The notes beneath the pieces were generated by a model. It did no database searches, had not been told where the DNA came from, and saw nothing but the letters and a program-made list of their open reading frames with translations. Positions 1-7,743 of a DNA stretch of 64,000 bases are shown here, one piece after another (within the stretch, counting starts at the first letter, position 1; each line of letters starts with the position of its first letter). The translations under genes were made by a program, and so were the position numbers. The stretch is from Limnobaculum parvum (GTDB lineage Bacteria; Pseudomonadota; Gammaproteobacteria; Enterobacterales; Enterobacteriaceae), in the NCBI RefSeq assembly GCF_003096015.2, contig NZ_CP029185.2, forward strand, positions 3,578,501 to 3,642,500, read 5' to 3'.

Positions 1-114
1 GCTACACCACAACAACAAAAAATGGCCGACTGTAATAAAGAAGCCGGTGATAAAGCGCTGAAAGGCGATGACCGTAAAACCTTCATGAATACCTGCCTGA
101 AAAAAGCAGCCTGA
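1..114 (+). CDS. psiF: PsiF-family periplasmic protein, C-terminal part
   Basis: The window opens inside a reading frame that runs from base 1 to a TGA at 112-114 (37 residues visible). The segment MADCNKEAGDKALKGDDRK, followed by a second Cys (NTCLKK), is the short repeat typical of PsiF, a small phosphate-starvation-inducible protein of unknown biochemical role. Only this terminal repeat is visible; signal peptide and start lie outside the window. A strong intrinsic terminator follows 21 bases after the stop, so it is transcribed apart from ykgO. Confidence 0.8.
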   Translation, partial: ATPQQQKMADCNKEAGDKALKGDDRKTFMNTCLKKAA

Positions 115-134
115 TTCTTCCCGCCATAACAGAA

Positions 135-165
135 AATATCCCGCTGCAAAGCGGGATATTATTTT
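135..165 (+). terminator. Intrinsic terminator after psiF
   Basis: A perfect 10-bp stem (AATATCCCGC / GCGGGATATT) with a 6-nt loop is followed by ATTTT. It lies directly after the psiF stop. Confidence 0.8.
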
Positions 166-251
166 GCTCTTTATCCAACCTGACATCTTCAGTGACCACA
201 CCATTTTTTATCGCCAGCCAATTGACCCCGCATGCAGGTAAGTGCATACTT

Positions 252-276
252 GCAATTGTTATATTATAACATATCA
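252..276. promoter_or_regulatory. Zur box upstream of ykgO
   Basis: The odd palindrome TGTTATATTATAACA at 257-271 matches the core of the enterobacterial Zur operator (TGTTATANTATAACA). It lies about 20 bases before the ykgO start. Zinc-loaded Zur would repress the gene, so the protein would be made under zinc starvation. The match is seen directly; the regulation is inferred from the known E. coli ykgM/ykgO control. Confidence 0.85.
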
Positions 277-290
277 ATTCAGGGGTTATC

Positions 291-431
291 ATGAAGGTAT
301 TAAGCTCTCTACGTTCCGCGAAGCAGCGCCATCCGGACTGTAAAGTGGTACGCCGCCGGGGAAAGATCTACGTTATATGCAAAACCAATCCACGATTTAA
401 AGCGGTACAGGGCGGAAAGAAAAAGCATTGA
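291..431 (+). CDS. ykgO: Zinc-independent ribosomal protein L36 paralogue (C-minus type)
   Basis: This 46-residue protein starts MKVLSSLRSAKQRHPDCK and ends NPRFKAVQGGKKKH, the same length and pattern as E. coli YkgO. The normal RpmJ carries a zinc ribbon with a CxxC pair near residues 11-14. Here that pair is broken (Gln, Arg, His and Pro occupy the region), so no complete zinc site remains. Under zinc starvation such paralogues replace zinc-binding L36 in the large ribosomal subunit and release zinc for other uses. The start ATG follows a Zur box. The usual partner ykgM (L31 paralogue) is not adjacent here. A terminator follows at 457-490, so the gene looks monocistronic. Confidence 0.9.
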   Translation: MKVLSSLRSAKQRHPDCKVVRRRGKIYVICKTNPRFKAVQGGKKKH

Positions 432-456
432 TCATGATTCATAGCAAATGAGTGAA

Positions 457-490
457 AAGCACTCTCCCCGTGAGTGCTTACTAACTTTTT
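457..490 (+). terminator. Intrinsic terminator after ykgO
   Basis: The arms AAGCACTC and GAGTGCTT (457-464 and 472-479) form an 8-bp stem, followed closely by CTTTTT. It ends the ykgO transcript. Confidence 0.7.
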
Positions 491-732
491 ATCTTTGTTG
501 GCGGTTTTTTCAGATGATCGGCATCATTACGATAACAAAGAACCTCAATCGGCATAAAAACGTCGTTGAAGTAAAGTAATACTCCTTAAAGACAACTGTC
601 AGATCGGCGTTCTGTTTTATTATTGTTTAAGGTTCCGTGGTTTTATAAACAGAACCCCCGATTAATTCAGGAATATCCTGATATCTGACTATATTTTGAC
701 CCTGCCAACAATGCGATGGGAGCCCCATATAG

Positions 733-754
733 AAATGTGATATACTTCACATTA
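733..754. promoter_or_regulatory. CRP-binding site, strong match
   Basis: TGTGA-TATACT-TCACA at 736-751 is a perfect TGTGA-N6-TCACA core with A-rich flanks. It lies about 140 bases before ygjV. The function is inferred from the consensus. Confidence 0.75.
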
Positions 755-815
755 ATGAGCGACTGAAATAGCCATCTCCGAAATGACCTGATCAAGAGTA
801 TCTCTCAATAAAACC

Positions 816-833
816 AAGTGATGCGATTCACTT
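816..833. promoter_or_regulatory. Second CRP-like inverted repeat
   Basis: AAGTGA-TGCGAT-TCACTT is a perfect inverted repeat with the GTGA-N6-TCAC core of a CRP site. It lies 56 bases before the ygjV start and 80 bases (about 7.6 helical turns) from the first site, centre to centre. Confidence 0.55.
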
Positions 834-888
834 GTTACGTTTTCATATCTGCAAAAAATAACATTTTTTCTGTAAGGACATTCTTGCC

Positions 889-1455
889 ATGACATCTTAT
901 TGGGCTGCTCAGGCTGTTGGCGGCGTTGCTTTTCTGGTAGGTATCACCATGTTTTTTAACCGCAATGAGCGCGGTTTTAAATATCAGCTTGCAGGCTACT
1001 CAACCGTCATGAGTTGTCACTTCTTTATGATGGGAGCTCATGCCGCCGCAATGAGCGTAATACTTAGCGCAATACGAACCATCACCTCCATCTGGTGGCG
1101 TAATCTTTGGGTAATGATGATTTTCATTATCCTGACGTTGATATTAGCCACCATGAAAATTCAGCACCCGATTGAAGCCCTACCCATTGCCGGTACCATT
1201 GCCAGTACTTGGGCGCTGTTTCGCACTCATGGTTTGAAAATGCGTAGCATCATGTGGTGCTCAACCGCCTGCTGGGTAACTCACAATATTTGGGCGGGTT
1301 CGATTGGCGGCACCCTCGTTGAAGGGAGCTTTCTATTGATGAATGGTTTCAACATTATTCGCTTCTATCGCATGCAAAAACGCGGTATCGACCCATTTGC
1401 CATTGAAAGCAAAGTCATTAAAGAAGCAGAAGAAAAAGCATCAGAACAAAAGTAA
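889..1455 (+). CDS. ygjV: YgjV-family inner membrane protein
   Basis: The 188-residue protein matches E. coli YgjV (family Imp-YgjV) along its length, notably the C-terminal block with WAGSIGGT, EGSFLLMNG and RMQKRGIDPF. Hydrophobic stretches near residues 5-22, 42-62, 74-90 and 98-150 suggest about five or six membrane spans, with a charged cytoplasmic tail rich in Lys and Glu. Its biochemical activity is not established. The start ATG follows AAGGACATTCTTGCC, an acceptable ribosome-binding site. Two CRP-like sites upstream suggest cAMP control. It converges on selB with only 30 bases between them. Confidence 0.85.
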   Translation: MTSYWAAQAVGGVAFLVGITMFFNRNERGFKYQLAGYSTVMSCHFFMMGAHAAAMSVILSAIRTITSIWWRNLWVMMIFIILTLILATMKIQHPIEALPIAGTIASTWALFRTHGLKMRSIMWCSTACWVTHNIWAGSIGGTLVEGSFLLMNGFNIIRFYRMQKRGIDPFAIESKVIKEAEEKASEQK

Positions 1456-1479
1456 GCCCTCACTCTATCGTCAGGGCTT
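1454..1479. terminator. Hairpin between convergent ygjV and selB
   Basis: AAGCCCT (1454-1460) pairs with AGGGCTT (1473-1479). On the minus strand the stem is followed by ACTTTTG, so it can act as a selB terminator. For ygjV the T-run is poor. Confidence 0.5.
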
Positions 1480-1485
1480 CGCGGT

Positions 1486-3366
1486 TTAATCCAGAAACAA
1501 TCCCTGATCCCGGAGTAAGTGATCGTTGCCACGCCGGCGGGTAAAGCCGCTGCGGTCAAAAAACTCCAGAACCTGAATCGCTAACTTACGCCCGACCCCT
1601 AATCGGTCGCGAAAGTCGGCGGCGCAGGTACTTCCCTGAGTGGTGTGCATGGTGCGAATTAAATCAGCAAACTGGCGAATCCGAGCGCTCAGATAATAAC
1701 GATCGCGAACCACCGCGATAACATGGCCTAACTGTGCCGCTTTACGCAGTACGGCTCTCACCCGTTGTTCTTCCAGCGTCAGCTCGACGGCTAAATCACG
1801 TACCCAATAAGGATCGTCGCCAAACTTCTCTTCCACGCGTTGCCACACCGCCTGTTCATCCGGAGTGAATGCCAAACTGAATTCCGGCAGATGTAACCAA
1901 CCCCGACTATTACTCAGGCGCTTTTCTGCCAACAGCATATCAATCAGCGAGAACACCAACGCTTCCGGCTCAGAAGGTAACGCCATGCGACGCAGCCTGG
2001 CGCGCCCGACGCCCAGTTGATCCAAATGCTGCTGATGAAAATCTCTTAGGGTATCAATCAGCCGCTGTTGAAACTCTTGCACTTTTTCCTGTTGCAGAGC
2101 GGTATCACCGACCACTTTACAGCCTGATGCGGTTAACAGCATTTGCAGTCCATCATCGGTTAACTGGCGCGCCCAGCCAAACGCGTTAAGGGACAAGCTA
2201 CCTTCCGCCAGACGCAGTTGTAAAACCTGCATATCGTTTTGTGCCTGACCGAGTTGAGCAAGCTTTTCAAGATATTCCGGCTGGCGCTTGCCTCTGCGTG
2301 GAGGCTGAAGTAACAGCACTCGCGCCCCCCCTAGAGTTTCACGGGCGCTGATATCGCGCACAATAATTCGATCGTTCTCCGCCAGCAATAAGGCTTCATC
2401 CAACACCAGTTCCACGAGAACTTCGCTACCCGCGCTAACGGCCCCTTCCTGTAACAGCGAAATTCGACCGGTGATATGGTTAACCGAGTGGTGCAAATGG
2501 ACCGACTGCCAGTGACGAAAGGGCTTATCACACTGAAGAACCGCAATAACTCTGTCCCCGGCCTCTGGCGGGGTTTGTTGTAATAGCCAGTCCCCGCGTT
2601 TTACATCCTGCTTGCCAATATCACCGGTGATATTTAATGCAATACGCTCACCGGCACCGGCGCGTTCAGCCGGCTGATTCTGGGCGTGAATGCTTCTCAC
2701 CCGAACCGGTCGGTCAGCGCCGGTCAGCCACAAGGTATCCCCTACGCTAACCTGCCCGCTAAATGCGGTTCCGGTTACCACCAGCCCGCTGCCTTTGATG
2801 GTAAAGCTACGGTCAACCGCCAAACGAAAACGGTGTATCGCCGCTTCGTTATCTTCGCTTTGATGCTGATATAAATTGATTAAATGCTCGCGCAGCTCCG
2901 CGATGCCCGTTCCCTGTGGCGCGGCAGTAATAAAGATGGGGCAATCATTCCAGCCCTGTGCGCTTAGCTCATCGGTAATCTGGCTTTTGACGCTGGCAAC
3001 CCGCTCCGGCGTTACCCGATCCGCCTTGGTTAGGGCAACCGTAATAGCGGGAATTCCCACCAGTCGCAAAATTGCCAGATGTTCACGGGTTTGCGCCATG
3101 ATGCCATCATCACAGGCCACCACCAGCAGCGCATGCTGAACACCGTCAACCCCTGCCAACATATTCGCTAAAAATTTTTCATGACCGGGAACATCGATAA
3201 AACCCAGCACTTGCCCATCTTCCAGCGGTAAGAAGACATAGCCTAAATCAATGGTCATGCCGCGACGTTTTTCTTCCGGCAGGCGGTCGGTGCTGCTTGT
3301 ACCGGTCAGCGCTTGCAGCAACGTGGATTTTCCGTGGTCTACGTGCCCGGCGGTGGCAATAATCAT
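1486..3366 (-). CDS. selB: Selenocysteine-specific translation elongation factor SelB
   Basis: SelB brings selenocysteyl-tRNA(Sec) to the ribosome at UGA codons that are followed by a SECIS hairpin. The 626-residue protein (E. coli 614) begins with a GTPase domain: G1 GHVDHGKS at 7-14, G3 DVPGH at 58-62, G4 TKAD at 113-116. Two EF-Tu-like beta barrels follow, then a C-terminal array of winged helices that binds the SECIS RNA. Its start overlaps the end of selA by 4 bases, so the two are translationally coupled. A client, fdoG, lies 13 kb away in the same window. The tRNA gene selC and the selenophosphate synthetase gene selD are not in the window. Confidence 0.97.
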   Translation of the reverse strand: MIIATAGHVDHGKSTLLQALTGTSSTDRLPEEKRRGMTIDLGYVFLPLEDGQVLGFIDVPGHEKFLANMLAGVDGVQHALLVVACDDGIMAQTREHLAILRLVGIPAITVALTKADRVTPERVASVKSQITDELSAQGWNDCPIFITAAPQGTGIAELREHLINLYQHQSEDNEAAIHRFRLAVDRSFTIKGSGLVVTGTAFSGQVSVGDTLWLTGADRPVRVRSIHAQNQPAERAGAGERIALNITGDIGKQDVKRGDWLLQQTPPEAGDRVIAVLQCDKPFRHWQSVHLHHSVNHITGRISLLQEGAVSAGSEVLVELVLDEALLLAENDRIIVRDISARETLGGARVLLLQPPRRGKRQPEYLEKLAQLGQAQNDMQVLQLRLAEGSLSLNAFGWARQLTDDGLQMLLTASGCKVVGDTALQQEKVQEFQQRLIDTLRDFHQQHLDQLGVGRARLRRMALPSEPEALVFSLIDMLLAEKRLSNSRGWLHLPEFSLAFTPDEQAVWQRVEEKFGDDPYWVRDLAVELTLEEQRVRAVLRKAAQLGHVIAVVRDRYYLSARIRQFADLIRTMHTTQGSTCAADFRDRLGVGRKLAIQVLEFFDRSGFTRRRGNDHLLRDQGLFLD

Positions 3367-4754
3367 GCTAACAGCATCTCCAGCAGTTCTGATTCATCTT
3401 CAAGGCAGCGTAAATCTAGCCACAGCTTTCCTTCCTGTATCCGACCAATCACCGGTTTTGGCAAGGCTCGCCATTTTTCCGCCAGCGCTTCCAGCGTTCG
3501 ACCACGACCATCTTTTGGCTCGAAAGTCAGCGCATAGCTGGGTAAGCGATCGACGGGTAATGATCCGCTGCCAATTTGCGACAGGCAAGGCTCTGCCTGT
3601 ACGGTGAAATGCCCGGCGTAACAAGCCTGCAAGGGGGAAAGCAACTGTGCGGCCATTTCTTTCATTTCGATCGCATCACGGCTTAACAGACGTAAAGTCG
3701 GTAGGGAGTACGCCAATCGTTCTGGCTGTTGATAAAGACGTAATGTCGCTTCCAGCGCTGCCAGAGTCAGTTTTCCAGCGCGCAGTGCACGTTTTAGAGG
3801 GTGACGCTGGATTTTTTCAATCCACTTTTTCGAACCGAGGATAATCCCCGCCTGCGGGCCACCCAGCAGTTTATCGCCAGAGAAAGTCACTAGATCTACA
3901 CCCGCCGCAATCAGATTCTGCGGCATTGGCTCGGCGGGTAAATCGTACTGCTGTAAATCGATCAGTGAGCCGCTGCCAAGATCGGTAGCTACCGGTAAAT
4001 TCAGCTCACGCCCGAGCACCACCAGTTCCTGCTCATCTACCGCTGAGGTAAACCCCTGAATGCTGTAATTGCTGGTATGCACTTTCATTAGCAAACCGGT
4101 GTTGTCACTCACCGCCTCACGATAATCACGCAGATGTGTACGGTTGGTTGTGCCCACTTCCACCAGCTTACATCCCGCCTGACGCATCACATCCGGCACT
4201 CGGAACGCGCCACCAATTTCCACCAGTTCACCGCGAGAAACGATAACTTCTTTGTCGGCGGCTACCGCGGCCAACATTAGCATCACCGCGGCGGCGTTAT
4301 TATTCACGATGCAGGCCGCTTCCGCGCCAGTTAACTCACTCAATAACTCGGAAACCACATTATCCCGATGGCCGCGCCCTGCACCATCCAGATCGTACTC
4401 TAGCGTCACCGCATAGCGCATAGCGCTAGCAACCTCATCGATGGCCTCTTCCGCTAACAGCGCCCGCCCTAGGTTGGTATGCAGTACGGTTCCACTCAGG
4501 TTGAATACCGGCTGTAAACCGCTACGCTGTTTCTGCATCAGATGGCAACCAACCGCCTCAATCCAGTTGTGGCTCCACTCGGGTAATCGATTGAACTGGC
4601 TAATCTCCTGTCGGGCCTGCTGCTGTAAATGGCGCAATGACGCCACCACCAGGTGTTGGCCGAATTGTGCCAATAACGGCTCCATATCCGGCTCGTTAAG
4701 TAAGCGATCCACCGAAGGAAGCTGACTGTACAGGGATTGAGTTTGATGATTCAT
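3363..4754 (-). CDS. selA: L-seryl-tRNA(Sec) selenium transferase SelA
   Basis: SelA converts seryl-tRNA(Sec) to selenocysteyl-tRNA(Sec) using selenophosphate, in a large homodecameric PLP enzyme in the cytoplasm. The protein has 463 residues, the E. coli length. The PLP lysine is K295 in FSGDKLLGGPQAG. An N-terminal helical domain that binds tRNA(Sec) starts at residue 1 (MNHQTQSLYSQLPSVDRLL). It is the first gene of a selA-selB operon. The yibF gene often found before it is absent; an alcohol dehydrogenase gene runs divergently instead. Confidence 0.97.
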   Translation of the reverse strand: MNHQTQSLYSQLPSVDRLLNEPDMEPLLAQFGQHLVVASLRHLQQQARQEISQFNRLPEWSHNWIEAVGCHLMQKQRSGLQPVFNLSGTVLHTNLGRALLAEEAIDEVASAMRYAVTLEYDLDGAGRGHRDNVVSELLSELTGAEAACIVNNNAAAVMLMLAAVAADKEVIVSRGELVEIGGAFRVPDVMRQAGCKLVEVGTTNRTHLRDYREAVSDNTGLLMKVHTSNYSIQGFTSAVDEQELVVLGRELNLPVATDLGSGSLIDLQQYDLPAEPMPQNLIAAGVDLVTFSGDKLLGGPQAGIILGSKKWIEKIQRHPLKRALRAGKLTLAALEATLRLYQQPERLAYSLPTLRLLSRDAIEMKEMAAQLLSPLQACYAGHFTVQAEPCLSQIGSGSLPVDRLPSYALTFEPKDGRGRTLEALAEKWRALPKPVIGRIQEGKLWLDLRCLEDESELLEMLLA

Positions 4755-4982
4755 GAGTGCGGCCTGTTAAAAATCAATGACGCTAATATATCGGCTCAGC
4801 GCCATAACGTGAAGCGTAAGCTTATCAGGGCGTGAATGATATCGCCGAAATGGTGAAATCAGCTAATGGCGGCTATGCTTAATCGCAGTCAGCATAATTT
4901 TTTATGCTGTATGGATGCGGCACGTTTTACTTCTGCTCATCCATCTTTTTTATTCCGCCAGCGTTACAAGGTGATAATCACT

Positions 4983-6047
4983 ATGACTATGAATATTCGC
5001 AGCTTTGCTGCCACTTCCGCTACATCTCCTGTTGCTCTTCACGCCATCATTCGTCGTGACCCGCGGGAAGACGATGTCGCCATCAAGATTTTATACTGTG
5101 GCGTTTGCCATTCAGATATTCATCAAGCCCGTAATGAATGGCACAGCACCGTTTATCCGGTGGTTCCCGGCCATGAGATTATCGGTCAGGTTACCGCCGT
5201 AGGTAAGAACGTTACCCACTATAAACCGGGAGATTGGGTTGGGGTTGGCTGTATGGTGGATTCCTGCCAACACTGCGCCTCTTGTCGAGATAATCTTGAG
5301 CAGTTCTGTGAAAACGTCGCCACTTTTACTTACAACAGTAAGGATCGCCATGATGGCACACCAACCTACGGTGGCTATTCAGAATCTATCGTGGTTTCCG
5401 AGAAGTTTGTACTGCGCCTGCCGGAAAAACTCGACCCTAAATCTGCCGCACCTCTGCTGTGTGCAGGCATTACTACCTATTCACCGCTACGCCACTGGAA
5501 GATTGGTAAAGGCCATAAAGTTGCGGTGGTCGGCTTAGGGGGTTTAGGCCATATGGCGCTGAAATTTGCCAAAGCGCTAGGTGCAGACGTCACCCTCTTC
5601 ACCCGCTCAATGAACAAAGCCCCGGAAGCCAGCCGACTGGGTGCCGATCACGTGGTGCTGTCCACCGATGCCGAGCAGATGAAAGCAGTAAGTAATCACT
5701 TCGATTTTATTCTGGACACCGTCCCTCAGCAGCACGACCTTAACCCTTACCTCGCCACACTGAAACGCGACGGCACCTGCGTACTGGTTGGCCTGCTAGA
5801 ACCGGTAGAACCCCCAATGAACAGCGGACTGCTCGTCATGGGCCGCAAAACTCTGGCAGGCTCACTGATTGGCGGCATCGCCGAAACCCAAGAAATGCTC
5901 AACTTCTGCGCCCAACACAACATCACCTGCGACGTAGAAATGATCAACATTCAGGAAATCAACCAAGCCTATACCCGAATGCTAAAAAGCGACGTCAAAT
6001 ACCGGTTTGTGATTGATATGAAATCAATTGAAACGGAAAGCTTATAG
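4983..6047 (+). CDS. yahK: Zinc-dependent NADP(H) alcohol dehydrogenase, YahK/CAD type
   Basis: This 354-residue medium-chain dehydrogenase resembles E. coli YahK, an NADPH-dependent reductase of broad aldehyde range. The catalytic zinc ligands lie in CGVCHSD and GHE. The structural zinc site is CxxC-like, in VDSCQHCASC. The Rossmann fold shows GLGGLGHMALK, and the family motif LLCAGITTYSPL is present. I start at the ATG at 4983, behind AAGGTGA at 4968-4974 with 8-base spacing. An upstream in-frame ATG at 4866 would add 39 residues with no family match. The gene stands alone, divergent from selA. Family membership is firm; identity as the true yahK orthologue is less sure. Confidence 0.85.
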   Translation: MTMNIRSFAATSATSPVALHAIIRRDPREDDVAIKILYCGVCHSDIHQARNEWHSTVYPVVPGHEIIGQVTAVGKNVTHYKPGDWVGVGCMVDSCQHCASCRDNLEQFCENVATFTYNSKDRHDGTPTYGGYSESIVVSEKFVLRLPEKLDPKSAAPLLCAGITTYSPLRHWKIGKGHKVAVVGLGGLGHMALKFAKALGADVTLFTRSMNKAPEASRLGADHVVLSTDAEQMKAVSNHFDFILDTVPQQHDLNPYLATLKRDGTCVLVGLLEPVEPPMNSGLLVMGRKTLAGSLIGGIAETQEMLNFCAQHNITCDVEMINIQEINQAYTRMLKSDVKYRFVIDMKSIETESL

Positions 6048-6073
6048 TTTCCAGTTTTTTAGGCCCTTGTCCG

Positions 6074-6109
6074 TTGACCTTTATCCCTTGACCTTTATCC
6101 CTTGACCTT
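6074..6109. repeat. 14-bp tandem repeat, 2.5 units
   Basis: TTGACCTTTATCCC occurs twice in a row (6074-6087, 6088-6101), followed by TTGACCTT. It abuts the left end of a dispersed repeat, just as the 7-bp array at 37644-37715 abuts the other copy. Confidence 0.8.
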
Positions 6110-6209
6110 CAAAAGAGCACTGGAATTCAGCCGACAACTGAGTGTAGTGGTCTAATAAACTCGGACACCAATTAAGGTGGTAAACTCAAACCATCAAGAG
6201 AGGTGAATA

Positions 6210-6518
6210 ATGATAAAAGAACGTCGACATTTTACCCCAGAGTTTAAACGTGAAGCAGCTGCACTGGTTGTTGAGCATGGCTATAGCACGACTGAAGCTT
6301 GCAGAGCAATGGGGGTTGGTGAAACAGCGATGCGTCGCTGGGTAAGACAACTGAAATATGAGCAGCAAGGTGTCACTCCAACTACCCAAGCCTTAACCGC
6401 GGAGCAACAACGTATTCAGGCTCTGGAGAAACGAATAAAACACCTTGAATTAGAAAAGGAAATCTTAAAAAAGGCTACCGCTCTCTTAATGTCGGACGAA
6501 TTCAAAAATATGAGCTGA
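6210..6518 (+). CDS. IS3-family transposase OrfA
   Basis: The 102-residue protein has an N-terminal helix-turn-helix (FTPEFKREAAALVVEHGYS, then TTEACRAMGVGE) that binds the IS ends. A leucine-zipper-like helix follows, rich in Leu, Glu and Lys (IQALEKRIKHLELEKEILKK). The slippery heptamer A-AAA-AAG lies at 6467-6473, near the end of the zipper. A -1 slip there joins OrfA to OrfB and gives the full transposase. Confidence 0.92.
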   Translation: MIKERRHFTPEFKREAAALVVEHGYSTTEACRAMGVGETAMRRWVRQLKYEQQGVTPTTQALTAEQQRIQALEKRIKHLELEKEILKKATALLMSDEFKNMS

Positions 6519-6610
6519 CAGCCCAATTAAGTGAGCGTTACTCAACCCGGCTGCTCTGCTCATTATTTGATATCTCCAAATCGACTTTCTATGACACCCA
6601 ATCCAGAACG

Positions 6611-7360
6611 GTGAATAAGGAGCGGGGGCGGCTTCGTCAGCATGTTGTCAGTCTTTTTAAACAGAGTCGGGGCTCAGCCGGTAGTCGAACTATTGTTGGC
6701 ATGCTGCGTCAGGAAAAGATAGTGATTGGTCGCTTTAAAGTGAGACGACTGATGGCAGAAGCGCAGTTACAAAGTAAACAGCCGGGTTCACATCGCTATA
6801 AGCCTGTGACAATAGAACGTCCGGAGATAAGTAATATACTGGGTCGTGATTTTATCCCGTCCAGACCTAATCAGGTATGGACGAGCGACATTACTTATAT
6901 CTGGTCTGGGTGCTGGATTTACCTTGCAGTGGTACTTGATTTATATGCCCGAAAGGTTATTGGTTATGCTTTATCAGATAAAGCGGATGCAGGGTTAGCG
7001 ATTAAAGCTCTGGATATGGCCTGGCAACATCGTGGCAAACCTAAAGGAGTGATGCTCCACTCAGATCAGGGTTGCCAGTACACAGCACGGGCCTTCAGAC
7101 AAAGGTTGTGGCGTTATCAGATAACGCAAAGTATGAGTCGTCGGGGTAACTGTTGGGATAATGCGCCGACAGAACGCTTGTTCAGAAGTTTAAAAACAGA
7201 ATGGGTTCCGGAAACGGGTTACCACAATCTGATGCAAGCGAAATCAGATATAAGCCGTTACTTGTTAGAATATTATAATCAAAGGCGACCACATGCTTTT
7301 AATGGTGGATTACCGCCAATGATTGCAGAACAACTTAAGTTGGAGTCCGGGAATACTTGA
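6611..7360 (+). CDS. IS3-family transposase OrfB, DDE catalytic part
   Basis: The integrase-like core shows the DDE triad: Asp in WTSDITYIW, Asp in LHSDQGCQY and Glu in TERLFRSLK. The coordinates given start at a GTG. The frame is open upstream to the slippery site near 6470 and encodes a matching N-terminal segment (for example KSTFYDTQSR), so the working product is probably the OrfAB frameshift fusion of 6210-7360. Confidence 0.92.
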   Translation: MNKERGRLRQHVVSLFKQSRGSAGSRTIVGMLRQEKIVIGRFKVRRLMAEAQLQSKQPGSHRYKPVTIERPEISNILGRDFIPSRPNQVWTSDITYIWSGCWIYLAVVLDLYARKVIGYALSDKADAGLAIKALDMAWQHRGKPKGVMLHSDQGCQYTARAFRQRLWRYQITQSMSRRGNCWDNAPTERLFRSLKTEWVPETGYHNLMQAKSDISRYLLEYYNQRRPHAFNGGLPPMIAEQLKLESGNT

Positions 7361-7489
7361 CCACTACAGATTCGAGTGCAAAGGTGCGGGGGGTGCAGGG
7401 GGGCATTCGCCCAAATGCCTCCCTGTCGGCCACACCCACTACTACCAATCTGGACTCTGCACTATTCGTGGACGAAACCTTCTCCTGAA

Positions 7490-7743
7490 AAAACCTATCC
7501 AAACAAAACATTACCTATCAAACAGTTAATTAAAAACCCTTAATTAACTCCATAAAAACCACACCTACCAACCCCAAAACCCCCTCTCCCTTCAAACCCT
7601 CAATGCAAAAATTAACAACTCAACAACAATAACCTGAACTTCATCACATTTAATTAACAACGCCCTATCCCTGCCTTGTCATCCCCCCCTTTCCACCCAT
7701 ACTTAATTTTGTCTATAACCTGATAAACAATGGGAATACTAGC
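7490..7743 (+). promoter_or_regulatory. G-poor, C-rich leader before the ABC transporter operon
   Basis: On the plus strand 7501-7680 holds only 6 G in 180 bases, and 7561-7620 is about 43 percent C. Such C-rich, G-poor, unstructured RNA is the classic composition of a Rho utilisation site. It precedes the substrate-binding-protein gene. No Fur box or other clear operator is visible. The composition is measured; the Rho role is inference. Confidence 0.4.

Larger units (their letters stand above)
491..888. other. Intergenic region upstream of ygjV
   Basis: About 400 bases carry no convincing gene. The distal part holds two CRP-like inverted repeats (listed separately) and so is probably the ygjV control region. 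The proximal part (491-730) is AT-rich and I see no further structure in it. Confidence 0.5.
6143..7368 (+). mobile_element. IS3-family insertion sequence
   Basis: A 1226-bp element has terminal inverted repeats beginning TGTAGTGGTC on the left and ending GACCACTACA on the right; the similarity continues inward around CGGAC. It carries overlapping orfA and orfB with an A-AAA-AAG slippery heptamer at 6467-6473, the usual -1 frameshift signal of the family. No target duplication is visible (GAG on the left, GAT on the right). Both frames are open and the DDE residues are present, so it may be active. Confidence 0.9.
6102..7479. repeat. Dispersed repeat family 1, copy A, interrupted by an IS
   Basis: The left arm (6102-6142) and right arm (7369-7479) match the copy at 37714-37990. 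Shared blocks include AGAGCACTGGAATTCAG on the left. On the right are GATTCG, GGGTGCAGGGGG and GTGGACGAAAC. The IS at 6143-7368 sits between the arms, and about 114 bases present in the other copy are missing at the junction. The right arm keeps a hairpin whose stem differs from the other copy by a paired change. Confidence 0.75.

Noticed and set aside
7490..7743. Fur box before the Fbp/AfuA-type transporter
   Set aside because: No GATAATGATAATCATTATC-like stretch is present, so iron as the substrate is not supported by regulation.
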